Shown here: positions 1-8,931 of the stretch, piece after piece
How the letters are laid out: every line of letters starts with the position of its first letter
Numbering within the stretch: position 1 is the stretch's first letter
NCBI GenBank assembly: GCA_026991575.1
Contig: JALXBF010000105.1
Coordinates: forward strand, 79,233-143,232
Reading direction: 5' to 3'
Origin: Planctomycetota bacterium
GTDB lineage: Bacteria > Planctomycetota > Planctomycetia > JALXBF01
Length of the DNA stretch: 64,000 nucleotides
The notes under the pieces: model-generated
What the model was told of the DNA's origin: nothing
Seen by the model: only the letters and a program-made list of their open reading frames with translations
The model's database searches: none
Made by a program: the position numbers and the translations under genes

Positions 1-1814
1 GTTTCCCGGAGGTGCTCATCGGACTGATCCCTGGCTGGGGGGGCACGGTGCGCGCCCGCAGGCGACTGGGCCTGCAGGCAGCCGTGCAGGCTGTCACCAC
101 GGCCACTCGATACAACGGCCGACAAGCCCGGCGGCTTGGCCTGGTGGACGACGTGGTTCCGACCGAGGCATTGCTTGCAGCAGGCGCCTGGTTCGTCCGG
201 CACCGGCCACCGCACAAGAAAGGCTGGTTGAGACTGGCAACGGATAACCGCTGGGTCGGGAGGCTGATCCTGCGTACTGCGCGGCAACGGATCCTGACCA
301 CCACCTATGGCCAGTACCCGGCCCCTTTGCACGTGGTGCGTGTGTTTCAGGTCGGCTTGGAACGGGGGGTAAGTGGGCAATATGAGGCGGAACGAACCGC
401 CATCGCAGACCTCGCCACCCACCCGGTCACGCGGAAGCTGATGCGGATCTTCTTCCTGCAGGAAGAAGCCAAGAAACGCGCACGCGAGCGGACCGAGGAG
501 GCCCGGACGGTACATCGCGTGGCGATCGTCGGCGCGGGGATCATGGGCGCGGGCATCGCGGCACTGTTCGCACAGCGCGGCGTTGAGGTCCGGCTCAAAG
601 ACATCCGTCCAGACCTCGTGGCCAAGGGAATGTACCGAATCCGCGAGCACGTGCGACGCCAGGTACGCCGCGGCCGGATGAACGCAAAGCAGGCCGAAGA
701 ACTCCTTCAGCGGATCTACCCGACGGTCGACTACACTGGCTTCAAGCTCGCCGAGCTTGTGATTGAGGCAGTCGTGGAGGACGCCGCGGTCAAGCGTCAG
801 GTGTTTCGCGAGTTGTTCGAACGCATCGGTCCGGAAACCGTGGTGGCTACCAACACCAGCTCCTTCAGCCTAGCCAGCCTCGCCGGCGCGGATATCGACC
901 AAGACCGCTTCCTGGCCATGCACTTCTTCAACCCCCCTCACCGGATGCGTCTGGTCGAAGTGGCCTGGACCGAGCGCACCGCGCCCTGGGCACGAGCCAC
1001 CGTGCTACAGATGGCGCTCCGCCTGGGCAAGACGCCGATCGTGGTGGGTGACTGCCACGGCTTTGTGGTCAACCGCTTGCTTACTGCTTATCTCAACCAG
1101 ATCGGTTACCTCTTGCTGCTAGTCGACGATCCGCTGCAGCTGGAAGAAGCGATGAAGCGTTTCGGGTTCCCTATGGGGCCGCTGGAGCTGCTGGACCTGG
1201 TCGGACTGGGCGTGGCTCAAAAGGTGGCCGCTAACCTGTACGCCGCGTACGGTGGCCGCATGAAGCCAGCGCCGCTCTTCGAGCAGCTTGGCACGGCATC
1301 GGAGCGGTCAGGCCCCCGAAAACTGATTCAGCGTGCGTCGTGGTTCCGCAAGAAGTCCGCGGCGCGAGAGCTGATTGCGGCAATTGACACAGTCAGGCGG
1401 CAGCACGGTCGCCTCCCGCTCAGCTTGCCCGCCAATCCCGAAGCCATTGCTCAGTACGCCGTCGCCCCGATGCTTAACGAAGCAGTGCTCATGATCCAGG
1501 AAGGGCTCGTAGAGATCCCCGACCAGATCGACCTGGCCATGATCCTTGGCGCCGGCTTCCCGCCGTTCCGTGGCGGACCGGTGAGCTACGGGGACGACCT
1601 CGGCTGGGACCGGGTGCGCGAGATTCTGCAACGGCTCGCCGCTGCGCGCCCTGAGCTGGGCCCTTGCCGGCTGCTGCTGGAGCTGGCCCAGGAGGGTACA
1701 CGGCTAACCCGTGATCGGACGCCGACAAGAACAGCCACCAGGCAGGCACAGCCGGGGGAAAAGGTGCCGGACGGTGGATCTGGCGATGAGCCGATTCCGC
1801 TGTCGGACATCTAG
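1..1814 (+). CDS. fadJ: Fatty acid oxidation multifunctional protein (enoyl-CoA hydratase / 3-hydroxyacyl-CoA dehydrogenase), 5'-truncated
   Basis: Beta-oxidation enzyme of the FadB/FadJ alpha-subunit type, which hydrates enoyl-CoA and oxidises the 3-hydroxyacyl-CoA to 3-ketoacyl-CoA with NAD. The frame is open from base 3 and reads FPEVLIGLIPGWGGT at once, the crotonase motif with its catalytic Glu, so the GTG at 12 is internal and the gene starts upstream of the window. After about 110 residues of crotonase remnant comes a Rossmann NAD site (GAGIMGAGIAALFAQRG), the NTSSFS and MHFFNPPHRM motifs of 3-hydroxyacyl-CoA dehydrogenase, and a second C-terminal dehydrogenase domain (NRLLTAYLNQ, then GFPPFRGGP). 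The visible part is about 603 residues; full-length family members are about 710-730, so roughly 110-130 residues are missing. The tail after about residue 565 is polar and probably disordered. The thiolase partner is not visible. It is convergent with the next gene. Confidence 0.92.
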   Translation, partial: FPEVLIGLIPGWGGTVRARRRLGLQAAVQAVTTATRYNGRQARRLGLVDDVVPTEALLAAGAWFVRHRPPHKKGWLRLATDNRWVGRLILRTARQRILTTTYGQYPAPLHVVRVFQVGLERGVSGQYEAERTAIADLATHPVTRKLMRIFFLQEEAKKRARERTEEARTVHRVAIVGAGIMGAGIAALFAQRGVEVRLKDIRPDLVAKGMYRIREHVRRQVRRGRMNAKQAEELLQRIYPTVDYTGFKLAELVIEAVVEDAAVKRQVFRELFERIGPETVVATNTSSFSLASLAGADIDQDRFLAMHFFNPPHRMRLVEVAWTERTAPWARATVLQMALRLGKTPIVVGDCHGFVVNRLLTAYLNQIGYLLLLVDDPLQLEEAMKRFGFPMGPLELLDLVGLGVAQKVAANLYAAYGGRMKPAPLFEQLGTASERSGPRKLIQRASWFRKKSAARELIAAIDTVRRQHGRLPLSLPANPEAIAQYAVAPMLNEAVLMIQEGLVEIPDQIDLAMILGAGFPPFRGGPVSYGDDLGWDRVREILQRLAAARPELGPCRLLLELAQEGTRLTRDRTPTRTATRQAQPGEKVPDGGSGDEPIPLSDI

Positions 1815-1895
1815 CTCACCAGCACGGCCGTCCAATCGGGGCAACACCGGCATGGTACGGCCGGCGAAGCACTGCGATGCTTGCCCGAGCTAACG

Positions 1896-2360
1896 TCACG
1901 ACTGGGGAACGGATGTGACCGGCTGGGCAGCGGCGCGCTGGGCAAGCTCCCGAAGGGCCTCCAGCTGCTGCTGCTTCTGCTCGAGCATCGCTGCCAGCAG
2001 GTTGCGGGCTTCCGGGTCGTCGACCACTTCTTGGAGATCCTCCTTGAGCTGGGCAACGTTCTGTTCCTGGTAGGCCACCAGGCGCGGTACCAGTGCGTCC
2101 ACGGCCAGGTAATGTGTATCGGTAAAGTCGCTCGGATACGGGGCCGGAAGCGGCACGCCACCCCGTGCCACGATCAGCTCGGCCAGCCGTTCCAGCCAGC
2201 GATCCTCCTCGGCAACCATCCGCTGAACCAGCTCGTAGACCTCCTGATCCAGCGGGTCGCGACGGTCGACCCAGGGGTGCGCATCGCGCAGGTAATGCGG
2301 CAACGAAGCCGCTTCGCGGCTGAACACTCGTTCCAACACCCGTAGTACCTTCGTCGACAT
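1896..2360 (-). CDS. Small helical protein of unknown function, ferritin-like fold possible
   Basis: A 154-residue protein with no signal peptide or membrane segment. It is almost entirely predicted helix, with acidic and His-bearing stretches (EEDRWLERLAELI near 50, DTHYLAVDALVPRL near 80) and a long Gln/Glu/Leu-rich final helix (residues 115-145). The spacing of the helices suggests a four-helix, ferritin-like bundle, but I see no clean ExxH iron-site pair, so this is inference only. It starts 61 bases after the nuoN stop on the same strand and may be the last gene of the nuo transcript. I do not recognise the family and assign no function. Confidence 0.7.
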   Translation of the reverse strand: MSTKVLRVLERVFSREAASLPHYLRDAHPWVDRRDPLDQEVYELVQRMVAEEDRWLERLAELIVARGGVPLPAPYPSDFTDTHYLAVDALVPRLVAYQEQNVAQLKEDLQEVVDDPEARNLLAAMLEQKQQQLEALRELAQRAAAQPVTSVPQS

Positions 2361-2421
2361 CGTGCCGCCGTCTCCAGTTCGTTTCGTTCGCGCCCCCCTA
2401 CAGTCTTAGTCGACCAATCGC

Positions 2422-3984
2422 CTAGGGTAGCAACAGCGTGGCTACGGCCCCAGTCGTGATGTCCTGCAACCCGTTCCAGACGCCGGGTATGAGCAGCGCA
2501 AAGTTGGCAACGATCAGCAGCACGTGGAAAGCCACCGCCAACGCGTTGGACTGCCACGCCGGCGTCTCAGGCACGGGCTCGTCGATGATCATCACCCGGA
2601 GCACCTTCACGTAATAGAACAGGCTAAAGACCGTGTTGGCCAGGCCAACGGCCAGCAGCCAGTAGAAACCGGTCTGGTACAGCACCACGAAGATGCGGAA
2701 CTTTGCAACAAAGCCCGCCAGTGGGGGGATTCCCGTAAGGCTGAGCAGGAACACCGCCATGGCTACCGTCAGCAGCGGGTTGCGGTGGATCAACCCGCCG
2801 TAGTGGCTGAGGTCCTCAGAGCCGATAGCATTGCGGATGAGCGCCACCACGGCAAACGCGCCTAGGTTCATGAAAAGATAGACCACCAGGTAGAACAGAA
2901 CCACGTCCACTGCCGTTGCGAAATTGGGTCGGCCGCTGGATCCAATCGCGGCAGCAATCGGCATGAGCATGTAGCCGGCGTGGGCAATGGTGGAATAAGC
3001 CAAGAGGCGTTTGAGGTTGGTCTGGGCGTATGCTGCCAGGTTGCCGTAGGTTGCCGTGACGGCTGCCAGAACGGCGAGCGTCAGGGCGAGAGCTTGCGTA
3101 AGCGAGACTTGGGCAAAGCCGAACGCCTGCAGCACCGGGTAGGCAAGGGTCAGAACGAAGCGGGACAATAACGCAAGCGCAGCCCCCTTGGAAGCAACGG
3201 ACAGAAACCCGGCCACCTCGGCCGCGGCACCGTGGAAGACGTCCGGGCACCAGAAATGGAACGGCACGGCCGAGACTTTGAACGCGATCCCGACCAGCAC
3301 GAGCAAGACGCCCGCGACCAGAATTGGCTCGATCACGACGCCGTGTTCGGTCGCCACCGACTGCGCGATCCGTTCGGCCAGCGTCGGCAGATGGGCGGTC
3401 CCGAAGCGGCCGGCCAGCAGGCTCATGCCGTAGAGCATGATCCCTGATGCCCCGGCACCAAAGACAACGTACTTCAGCGAAGCCTCCCCCGCACGCCGGC
3501 TCTCTTTCAGAAAGCCCGCCAGGCCATAGCTGGGTAAGCTGGCCATTTCCACCGCCATGAACAGCATCAGCAGGTGGATCGACGAGCTCATCAGGATCAT
3601 GCCAAGTGTGGCACCGAGCAACAACACGAAAAAGTCCGCGGCATCTTCCGGCTCGGGCATGTTCGTCAGCATCGTGAGCCAGACCATAAGCACGGCGAAA
3701 GCCAGCAGGAACAGCCGGAAGAAATGCGTGTAGCCGTCGACAGCAAGCATCCCGCCGAAGATTTCGCGGTGTAGCCCTGCCCCGTACTGTTCCAGCGCCA
3801 GCAGCAACGCGACGATGCTACCGATCAGTGCCAGGGCGCGTGAGACGTAGGTGCCCTGGCGCTGGAACAGCCGCACCAGCAGCAGGACCAGGATGGTGGC
3901 CACGAGAGCCAGCTCGGGCAGAAACGCCCTGAGCGAACTCCCGATGTCCGATCGCACAACCTCGAAGACTTCCGTCAGGTTCAT
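2422..3984 (-). CDS. nuoN: NADH-quinone oxidoreductase subunit N
   Basis: Antiporter-like proton-pumping subunit of the membrane arm of complex I, about 520 residues with some 14 transmembrane helices. Family landmarks are present: the Glu in the TM5 motif LFMAVEMASLPSYGLAGF, the Lys/His region FKVSAVPFHFWCPDVFHGA, and the conserved Lys in KRLLAYSTIAHAGYML. The start MNLTEVFEVV follows nuoM by 48 bases. It is the last recognised subunit gene of the nuoHJKLMN run, and the order matches the 3' end of standard nuo operons. Paralogy with nuoM and nuoL is resolved by length and by the HFWCPDVFHGA motif typical of NuoN. Confidence 0.96.
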   Translation of the reverse strand: MNLTEVFEVVRSDIGSSLRAFLPELALVATILVLLLVRLFQRQGTYVSRALALIGSIVALLLALEQYGAGLHREIFGGMLAVDGYTHFFRLFLLAFAVLMVWLTMLTNMPEPEDAADFFVLLLGATLGMILMSSSIHLLMLFMAVEMASLPSYGLAGFLKESRRAGEASLKYVVFGAGASGIMLYGMSLLAGRFGTAHLPTLAERIAQSVATEHGVVIEPILVAGVLLVLVGIAFKVSAVPFHFWCPDVFHGAAAEVAGFLSVASKGAALALLSRFVLTLAYPVLQAFGFAQVSLTQALALTLAVLAAVTATYGNLAAYAQTNLKRLLAYSTIAHAGYMLMPIAAAIGSSGRPNFATAVDVVLFYLVVYLFMNLGAFAVVALIRNAIGSEDLSHYGGLIHRNPLLTVAMAVFLLSLTGIPPLAGFVAKFRIFVVLYQTGFYWLLAVGLANTVFSLFYYVKVLRVMIIDEPVPETPAWQSNALAVAFHVLLIVANFALLIPGVWNGLQDITTGAVATLLLP

Positions 3985-4032
3985 GGCGGGACTACCGTTT
4001 CGGTCTCGGCAGCACTGGATCTCTGCGGCCTC

Positions 4033-5694
4033 TTAACGAGCCTGCGCCAGTGTCTGGGTCAGGTCCTGGATCAGTTGCGTGACGGACGGTTCCATGAAGC
4101 GGAACACCAAGTCGGGATAAACGCCCAGGACAACGGCCATGATCACCATCGGCACCGCAATAACCCACTCACGCACGGACAGATCCGGCAGGGCGTTGGG
4201 GTCTCCATGGTGGCCCTCACCGAACATCTCCGGGCTGGGCCTGCCCAGGAAGACGCGCTGGAGCGTCCAGAGGATGTATCCGGCCGTCAGGATCACACCG
4301 CTGGCCGCTAGCACTGCCAGCAGTCGGCTGAACTGCCAGCTGCCAAGTACCGTGAACACCTCACCGATGAAGCCGCACAAGCCGGGCAAACCCATACCGG
4401 CAAAGAAGATGATTGCCGAGATGCCCGCGTAGTAGGGCATGATGTTGGCGAGCCCGCCCATGCGGTTCAGATCGCGGTGGTGGATGCGATCGTAGATCAC
4501 GCCCACTGCGAAGAACATCGCAGGCGAGCTGATGCCGTGGGCAATCATCTGGAACATCGCTCCGTTCATCGCCATGGACCACTTGTCCGGATCGCCCATC
4601 AGGGTCCAGACACCGAAGCCCAGCATCACATAGCCCATGTGGCTGATGGAGCTGTAGGCAACCAGCTTTTTGAAATCAGTCTGGGCCATGGCGGCCAGCG
4701 CGCCGTAGAGGATGTTCCAGACGCCGATGCCGGCGATGAACCAGGCCAGGTAATGGGCGGCCTCGGGAGCAATCGGATACGCTAGACGGATGAAGCCGTA
4801 ACCGCCCATCTTCAGCAGGATTCCGGCCAGGATCATGCTGATCGGCGTGGGCGCCTCGACGTGAGCGTCAGGCAACCAGGTGTGGAACGGGAATACCGGC
4901 ACCTTGATCGCAAACCCAATGTACAGCAGGACGAAGATCAACAGCTGGAAGCCAAGGCTGTAGACCCCGGCTTGCTGTGCAATGGAGTGCAGCCGCATGA
5001 TGTCGAACGTGTAGGCCGGCCCGGCTCCCGGCTCAGCCGGATGGAAGTACAGCGCAAGGATTGCCACGAGGATGAGCACGCTGCCGACCAGCGTGTAGAT
5101 GAAGAACTTGATCGCCGCGTACGGGCCGCCGCGCACCCGGCCGTCGGCTTCAACCCGAGACGGGGCCCCCCAGATACCGATCAAGAAGTACATCGGTAAC
5201 AGCATCAGCTCCCAGAAGACATAGAAGAGGAAGAAATCCAGCGCAACGAACGTGCCCATCATGCCGGTAACGAGCAGCAGAAACAGTATGCAGTAGCCAC
5301 GGACATACTTATCGATGCCCCAGCTGGCCAGCATCGCCAGCATGCTGATGAAGCCGGTCAGCACCACCAGCGGCAGACTGATGCCATCTACGCCCAGGTA
5401 GTACTCGACACCAAAAGCGGAAATCCACGGGTAGCGGACGACCAGGTCGTTGGGAAGGTCCTGCTCACGGGCCGCCGCGGCACGCTCCGCCAGCGTGGGC
5501 CAGCTGCCGGTGGCCGGATCGCGCAGCTCGAAGTATTGCGCAAGCAGGACCAGTGTCAGCAAGAATACCAGCACGGTGGTGGCGAAGCTGATCTGCTTGA
5601 TCAGCTCCTTCTGCCTTCCCGGCACAGCCACCAGAATCAGCGCGGCCACAGCCGGCAGGAACACAATGGCCGATAACAGGATGGTGTCACTCAT
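4033..5694 (-). CDS. nuoM: NADH-quinone oxidoreductase subunit M
   Basis: Second antiporter-like proton channel of complex I, 553 residues, polytopic. Conserved features include YVFWELMLLPMYFLIGIWG with the TM5 Glu, FAIKVPVFPFHTWLPDAH with the channel Lys and the HTWLPDAH signature, and FKKLVAYSSISHMGYVMLG. A hydrophilic loop of about 25 residues rich in Arg, Ala and Glu near residue 65 (AERAAAAREQDLPNDL) lies between the first two membrane helices. The stop is four bases upstream of the window position where nuoL ends, so nuoL and nuoM are almost abutting and very probably translationally coupled. Confidence 0.97.
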   Translation of the reverse strand: MSDTILLSAIVFLPAVAALILVAVPGRQKELIKQISFATTVLVFLLTLVLLAQYFELRDPATGSWPTLAERAAAAREQDLPNDLVVRYPWISAFGVEYYLGVDGISLPLVVLTGFISMLAMLASWGIDKYVRGYCILFLLLVTGMMGTFVALDFFLFYVFWELMLLPMYFLIGIWGAPSRVEADGRVRGGPYAAIKFFIYTLVGSVLILVAILALYFHPAEPGAGPAYTFDIMRLHSIAQQAGVYSLGFQLLIFVLLYIGFAIKVPVFPFHTWLPDAHVEAPTPISMILAGILLKMGGYGFIRLAYPIAPEAAHYLAWFIAGIGVWNILYGALAAMAQTDFKKLVAYSSISHMGYVMLGFGVWTLMGDPDKWSMAMNGAMFQMIAHGISSPAMFFAVGVIYDRIHHRDLNRMGGLANIMPYYAGISAIIFFAGMGLPGLCGFIGEVFTVLGSWQFSRLLAVLAASGVILTAGYILWTLQRVFLGRPSPEMFGEGHHGDPNALPDLSVREWVIAVPMVIMAVVLGVYPDLVFRFMEPSVTQLIQDLTQTLAQAR

Positions 5695-5697
5695 GGC

Positions 5698-7875
5698 TTA
5701 CCGTGCAAACAGTGTCGTTACATAGAACAGCAACGCGAGAACCGCTACCGTCCCGACCACAAGGAAGACGATATACTGGCGGATCCTTCCGGTCTGGAGC
5801 CACCGGAGCCGTTCACCGCACCAGTAAGTCACTTCGCCCACAAGGTTCACGATGCCATCGATGATCCAGAAGTCGAACCGCCCGTCAGCCGAGGCAAGCC
5901 GGGCGGTCCAGTACGCCACGCCATCCACAATCCCGTCGATGATGTTCCAGTCGAATGCCCGCACCTTCCGGGAAAACGCCAAAACGGGCCGCACCAGCGC
6001 AGCCGCGTAGAGCTCATCGAAGTACCACTTGTGCCACAGGAAGCGGTACAGCCGCGGAAACTGGGCAGCCACCTCATCGGGCGACAACAACCGTACGCCG
6101 TAGAAGATGACCGCCAGGACCACGCCCACGATCACAGCACCGAGAGCGAATGTACCGGCCAGCTCGTGCGTGGCGTGTGGTGGATGCGCCGTGAAGCCCT
6201 GGCCTGCCGGGCCGTTCTGCAAGGCCAGCTCAATGACTGGCTGACCAAGCCCGAAGCTGTAGCCGGCGCACCAGCTCAGCACCGCCAGGACAATGAGCGG
6301 CACGGTCATGGTCGGGGGCGACTCATGGGCATGCTCGTACACATGGTGGTCACGCGGTTTCCCAACGAACGTCATGAACCACAGCCGGAACATGTAGAAC
6401 GCCGTGATGGCAGCACCGCCAACAGCCAGCACGAATAGCGTCGGCGCGATCACCCCGTACAGGCCGGTCTGCGGTGCCTGCTGCCAGAAATGGAGTGCGT
6501 ATGCCAGGATCGCGTCCTTCGAGTAATAGCCCGAGAAGAAGGGAATGCCGGCTATTGCCAGCGTACCGACAAGCATGGTGATCGCCGTAATCGGCATCTT
6601 CTTCAGCAGGCCCCCCATCTGCGGCATCTCCTGCGTGCCCGCAGCATGGATGACGCTGCCAGAGCACATGAACAACAGCGCCTTGAAGAACGCGTGTGTG
6701 ATCAGATGAAACAGGCCGGCCAACCAACCTCCGACTCCCAGCCCAAGCATCATGTAGCCAAGCTGGCTGATGGTCGAATAGGCCAGCACCCGCTTGATGT
6801 CCGTTTGCACGATTGCGATGGTACCTGCCATGAACAGGGTAATCGCCCCAACCATGGCAATGATCAACAGAGCCGTCGGCGAGAAGAGGAAGAAGAAACG
6901 GCCGACGAGGTACACACCGGCGGCAACCATCGTTGCCGCGTGAATCAGCGCGCTGACGGGCGTCGGCCCTTCCATCGCATCGGGCAACCAGACGTGCAGC
7001 GGAAACTGTGCCGACTTGCCCACGCAGCCGCAGAAGATCCCAAGCCCTGCTACGGTCAACAGCGCCCCGGTCAGCTTCCCGTCAGCGAGCGCTGCCCGGA
7101 TCTCCTCAAAGTTGAACGTTCCCAGCGTGGTCCAGATGATGGCTAGCCCGATCAGGAAACCGAAGTCGCCGACCCGGTTCGTGACAAACGCCTTAATCGC
7201 AGCACGGTACGCCGACCGTCGCTCGTAGTAGAACCCGATAAGCAGGTAACTGCAGACGCCGACCAGCTCCCAGAACACGAACACCAAGAAGATGTTGTCC
7301 GATAGCACCAGCCCGAGCATCGAGAAGCAAAACAACGACAGGTACGTGAAGAAACGCGGGAACCTGCCCGGCCGCTCCAACGGTGGTTCGCCCGGCTCCA
7401 CGGCGAGCGGATCGTGGACCGGCTCGTGCAACTCCTCGTGCATGTAACCGATCGAATAGATGTGAATCAGTGTGGCCACCAGGGTGACCATCGCGAACAT
7501 GACCACGGTGAGATTGTCTACGGCGTAGCCGAGCCGAATTACATCGTGACCAAATGCTGCCCACCGGATCTGGCCCTTCCAGACGAGTGTGCCGTCCTTC
7601 GTGCCGTGCCCCCCGGACGGTTCCTCAGCGGGGGCGGCCGCTCCGTGACCGTGATCTTGCCCGGCAGCCGGTTCGTGGTGTGAAGCGGTAAAGAGGTCGC
7701 CTTCTCGGGCGTAGCGCACCAGGCCGATGGCGCTGAGCACGAACGCACCACCGATGGCTGCCGTCGCGATGTACGCAGCCACGATGCCCAGCCGCTTGCC
7801 ACCGAGCAGCAAGATCAGAAACGATGCCAGCGGTAGCAGGACGGCGATAACGTAAAGCAGGCCTGGGTCTTGCAT
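5698..7875 (-). CDS. nuoL: NADH-quinone oxidoreductase subunit L
   Basis: Distal proton-pumping subunit of complex I, 725 residues, with the long C-terminal extension that forms the lateral helix. Diagnostic motifs are VFVFWELVGVCSYLLIGFYY (TM5 Glu), GKSAQFPLHVWLPDAMEGPT with the channel Lys, and KRVLAYSTISQLGYMMLG. The C-terminal part (residues about 590-725) contains the amphipathic region and a final membrane anchor. One oddity: residues about 66-95, in the loop after the second membrane helix, are a His/Gly/Ala/Glu-rich low-complexity insertion (HHEPAAGQDHGHGAA and onwards) that is not typical of the family. The gene lies between nuoK and nuoM in the usual order. Confidence 0.97.
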   Translation of the reverse strand: MQDPGLLYVIAVLLPLASFLILLLGGKRLGIVAAYIATAAIGGAFVLSAIGLVRYAREGDLFTASHHEPAAGQDHGHGAAAPAEEPSGGHGTKDGTLVWKGQIRWAAFGHDVIRLGYAVDNLTVVMFAMVTLVATLIHIYSIGYMHEELHEPVHDPLAVEPGEPPLERPGRFPRFFTYLSLFCFSMLGLVLSDNIFLVFVFWELVGVCSYLLIGFYYERRSAYRAAIKAFVTNRVGDFGFLIGLAIIWTTLGTFNFEEIRAALADGKLTGALLTVAGLGIFCGCVGKSAQFPLHVWLPDAMEGPTPVSALIHAATMVAAGVYLVGRFFFLFSPTALLIIAMVGAITLFMAGTIAIVQTDIKRVLAYSTISQLGYMMLGLGVGGWLAGLFHLITHAFFKALLFMCSGSVIHAAGTQEMPQMGGLLKKMPITAITMLVGTLAIAGIPFFSGYYSKDAILAYALHFWQQAPQTGLYGVIAPTLFVLAVGGAAITAFYMFRLWFMTFVGKPRDHHVYEHAHESPPTMTVPLIVLAVLSWCAGYSFGLGQPVIELALQNGPAGQGFTAHPPHATHELAGTFALGAVIVGVVLAVIFYGVRLLSPDEVAAQFPRLYRFLWHKWYFDELYAAALVRPVLAFSRKVRAFDWNIIDGIVDGVAYWTARLASADGRFDFWIIDGIVNLVGEVTYWCGERLRWLQTGRIRQYIVFLVVGTVAVLALLFYVTTLFAR

Positions 7876-7927
7876 GGGCGTCCCGTGTCTTCCGTGGTGC
7901 TGTTGCCGCGATCGCAGCGGGGTTCGG

Positions 7928-8245
7928 CTACAGCTTCAGCTCGCTTGCTCGATCGACGTCCACCGTAAGGTGGGTATTATAGAAAGCCAAAATAATCGCC
8001 AAAGCGATGGCCGCCTCGGCAGCCGGCATCACGATGCCGAACAGGGCGAACATTTGGCCGTCGAGTCCAAAGGGCGTGTAGCGTGCAAAGGCGACAAAGT
8101 TCAGGTTGCTGGCATTCAGCACCAGCTCAACGCCCATCAGAATGCCCACGGCATTCCGCTTGGTCGCCATGCACAGCGTGCCGCACACGAACATCGCGGC
8201 ACTGACCAGAAGAACACCTTCCAACGGAATGGCCGCTTCGCTCAT
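7928..8245 (-). CDS. nuoK: NADH-quinone oxidoreductase subunit K
   Basis: Small membrane subunit of complex I (105 residues, three transmembrane helices), homologous to MrpC. The two membrane Glu residues needed for proton transfer are present, one in GILMGVELVLNASNLNF and one in MPAAEAAIALAIILAFY. The start ATG overlaps the nuoJ stop by four bases, indicating coupled translation. Length and helix number match the family. Confidence 0.96.
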   Translation of the reverse strand: MSEAAIPLEGVLLVSAAMFVCGTLCMATKRNAVGILMGVELVLNASNLNFVAFARYTPFGLDGQMFALFGIVMPAAEAAIALAIILAFYNTHLTVDVDRASELKL

Positions 8246-8898
8246 GCCTGCCTATTCCTCCTCCTGCGGTGACGCTCCGCTCGGGCCAGGTAAGCAGCCC
8301 CGATGAGCACCACCAGAAAGTGGACGGAGACGATTTCAAAGGGCAGTAAGTAGCCGATAACTCGTTTCTGCTCGGTGGTCTCTTGCTGCTTGTTCGCTTC
8401 AGCTTGCAGCAGCTCCCGGTTTACCGCATCCATGTGCTGTTCTTCGGGCGCCGGTATGCCCAGCAGGTACAGGCCAATCCGGCGGGTGTTGGGCGACCGT
8501 GCGGCCAGTTCGTACGAGTCCATCTTCGTCTTCGGCGACTCCACTGTCGGCCAACTGGCACTGACCAGCAAACTCGACAGCACCGCAAAGACGATCGCGC
8601 CCACCGTGACGCCGATGACCCAGTCGCCGCCTTTGGTGTCCATCTTCAAGAACGGCCGCCGTGCCGTCAGCATCACGCCGAAGACCAGCAGCACAGCGGT
8701 CCCCCCCGCATACACCAGCAACTGGGCGGCGCCAATGAGATCTGCCCCCAGCAGGAAGTAGACGCCTGCTGTGCTACCCAGTGCAAGAAGCAGCCAGACG
8801 GCGGCTCGGACGATGTCCCGGGTTACAAGGACACCGACGGAGCAAAACACGATTGCGCCGCCAAAAAGCCAAAACAGCAGATTCGGCCACCAGCTCAC
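8242..8898 (-). CDS. nuoJ: NADH-quinone oxidoreductase subunit J
   Basis: Membrane subunit of complex I, 218 residues, five predicted transmembrane helices (one near 10-28, then 30-50, 55-80, 92-112 and a last one near 180-203). The pi-bulge helix region of NuoJ is recognisable in LLVYAGGTAVLLVFGVML. A hydrophilic stretch of about 60 residues (roughly 115-175, containing PEEQHMDAVNRELLQAEA) separates the fourth and fifth helices and makes the protein longer than the usual 170-200 residues. It follows nuoH directly with a gap of 33 bases, where most operons carry nuoI; it overlaps nuoK by four bases. Confidence 0.93.
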   Translation of the reverse strand: MSWWPNLLFWLFGGAIVFCSVGVLVTRDIVRAAVWLLLALGSTAGVYFLLGADLIGAAQLLVYAGGTAVLLVFGVMLTARRPFLKMDTKGGDWVIGVTVGAIVFAVLSSLLVSASWPTVESPKTKMDSYELAARSPNTRRIGLYLLGIPAPEEQHMDAVNRELLQAEANKQQETTEQKRVIGYLLPFEIVSVHFLVVLIGAAYLARAERHRRRRNRQA

Positions 8899-8931
8899 CG
8901 GTCTCTCCCTGTCGCTGCCAGGTTGGGCAAC

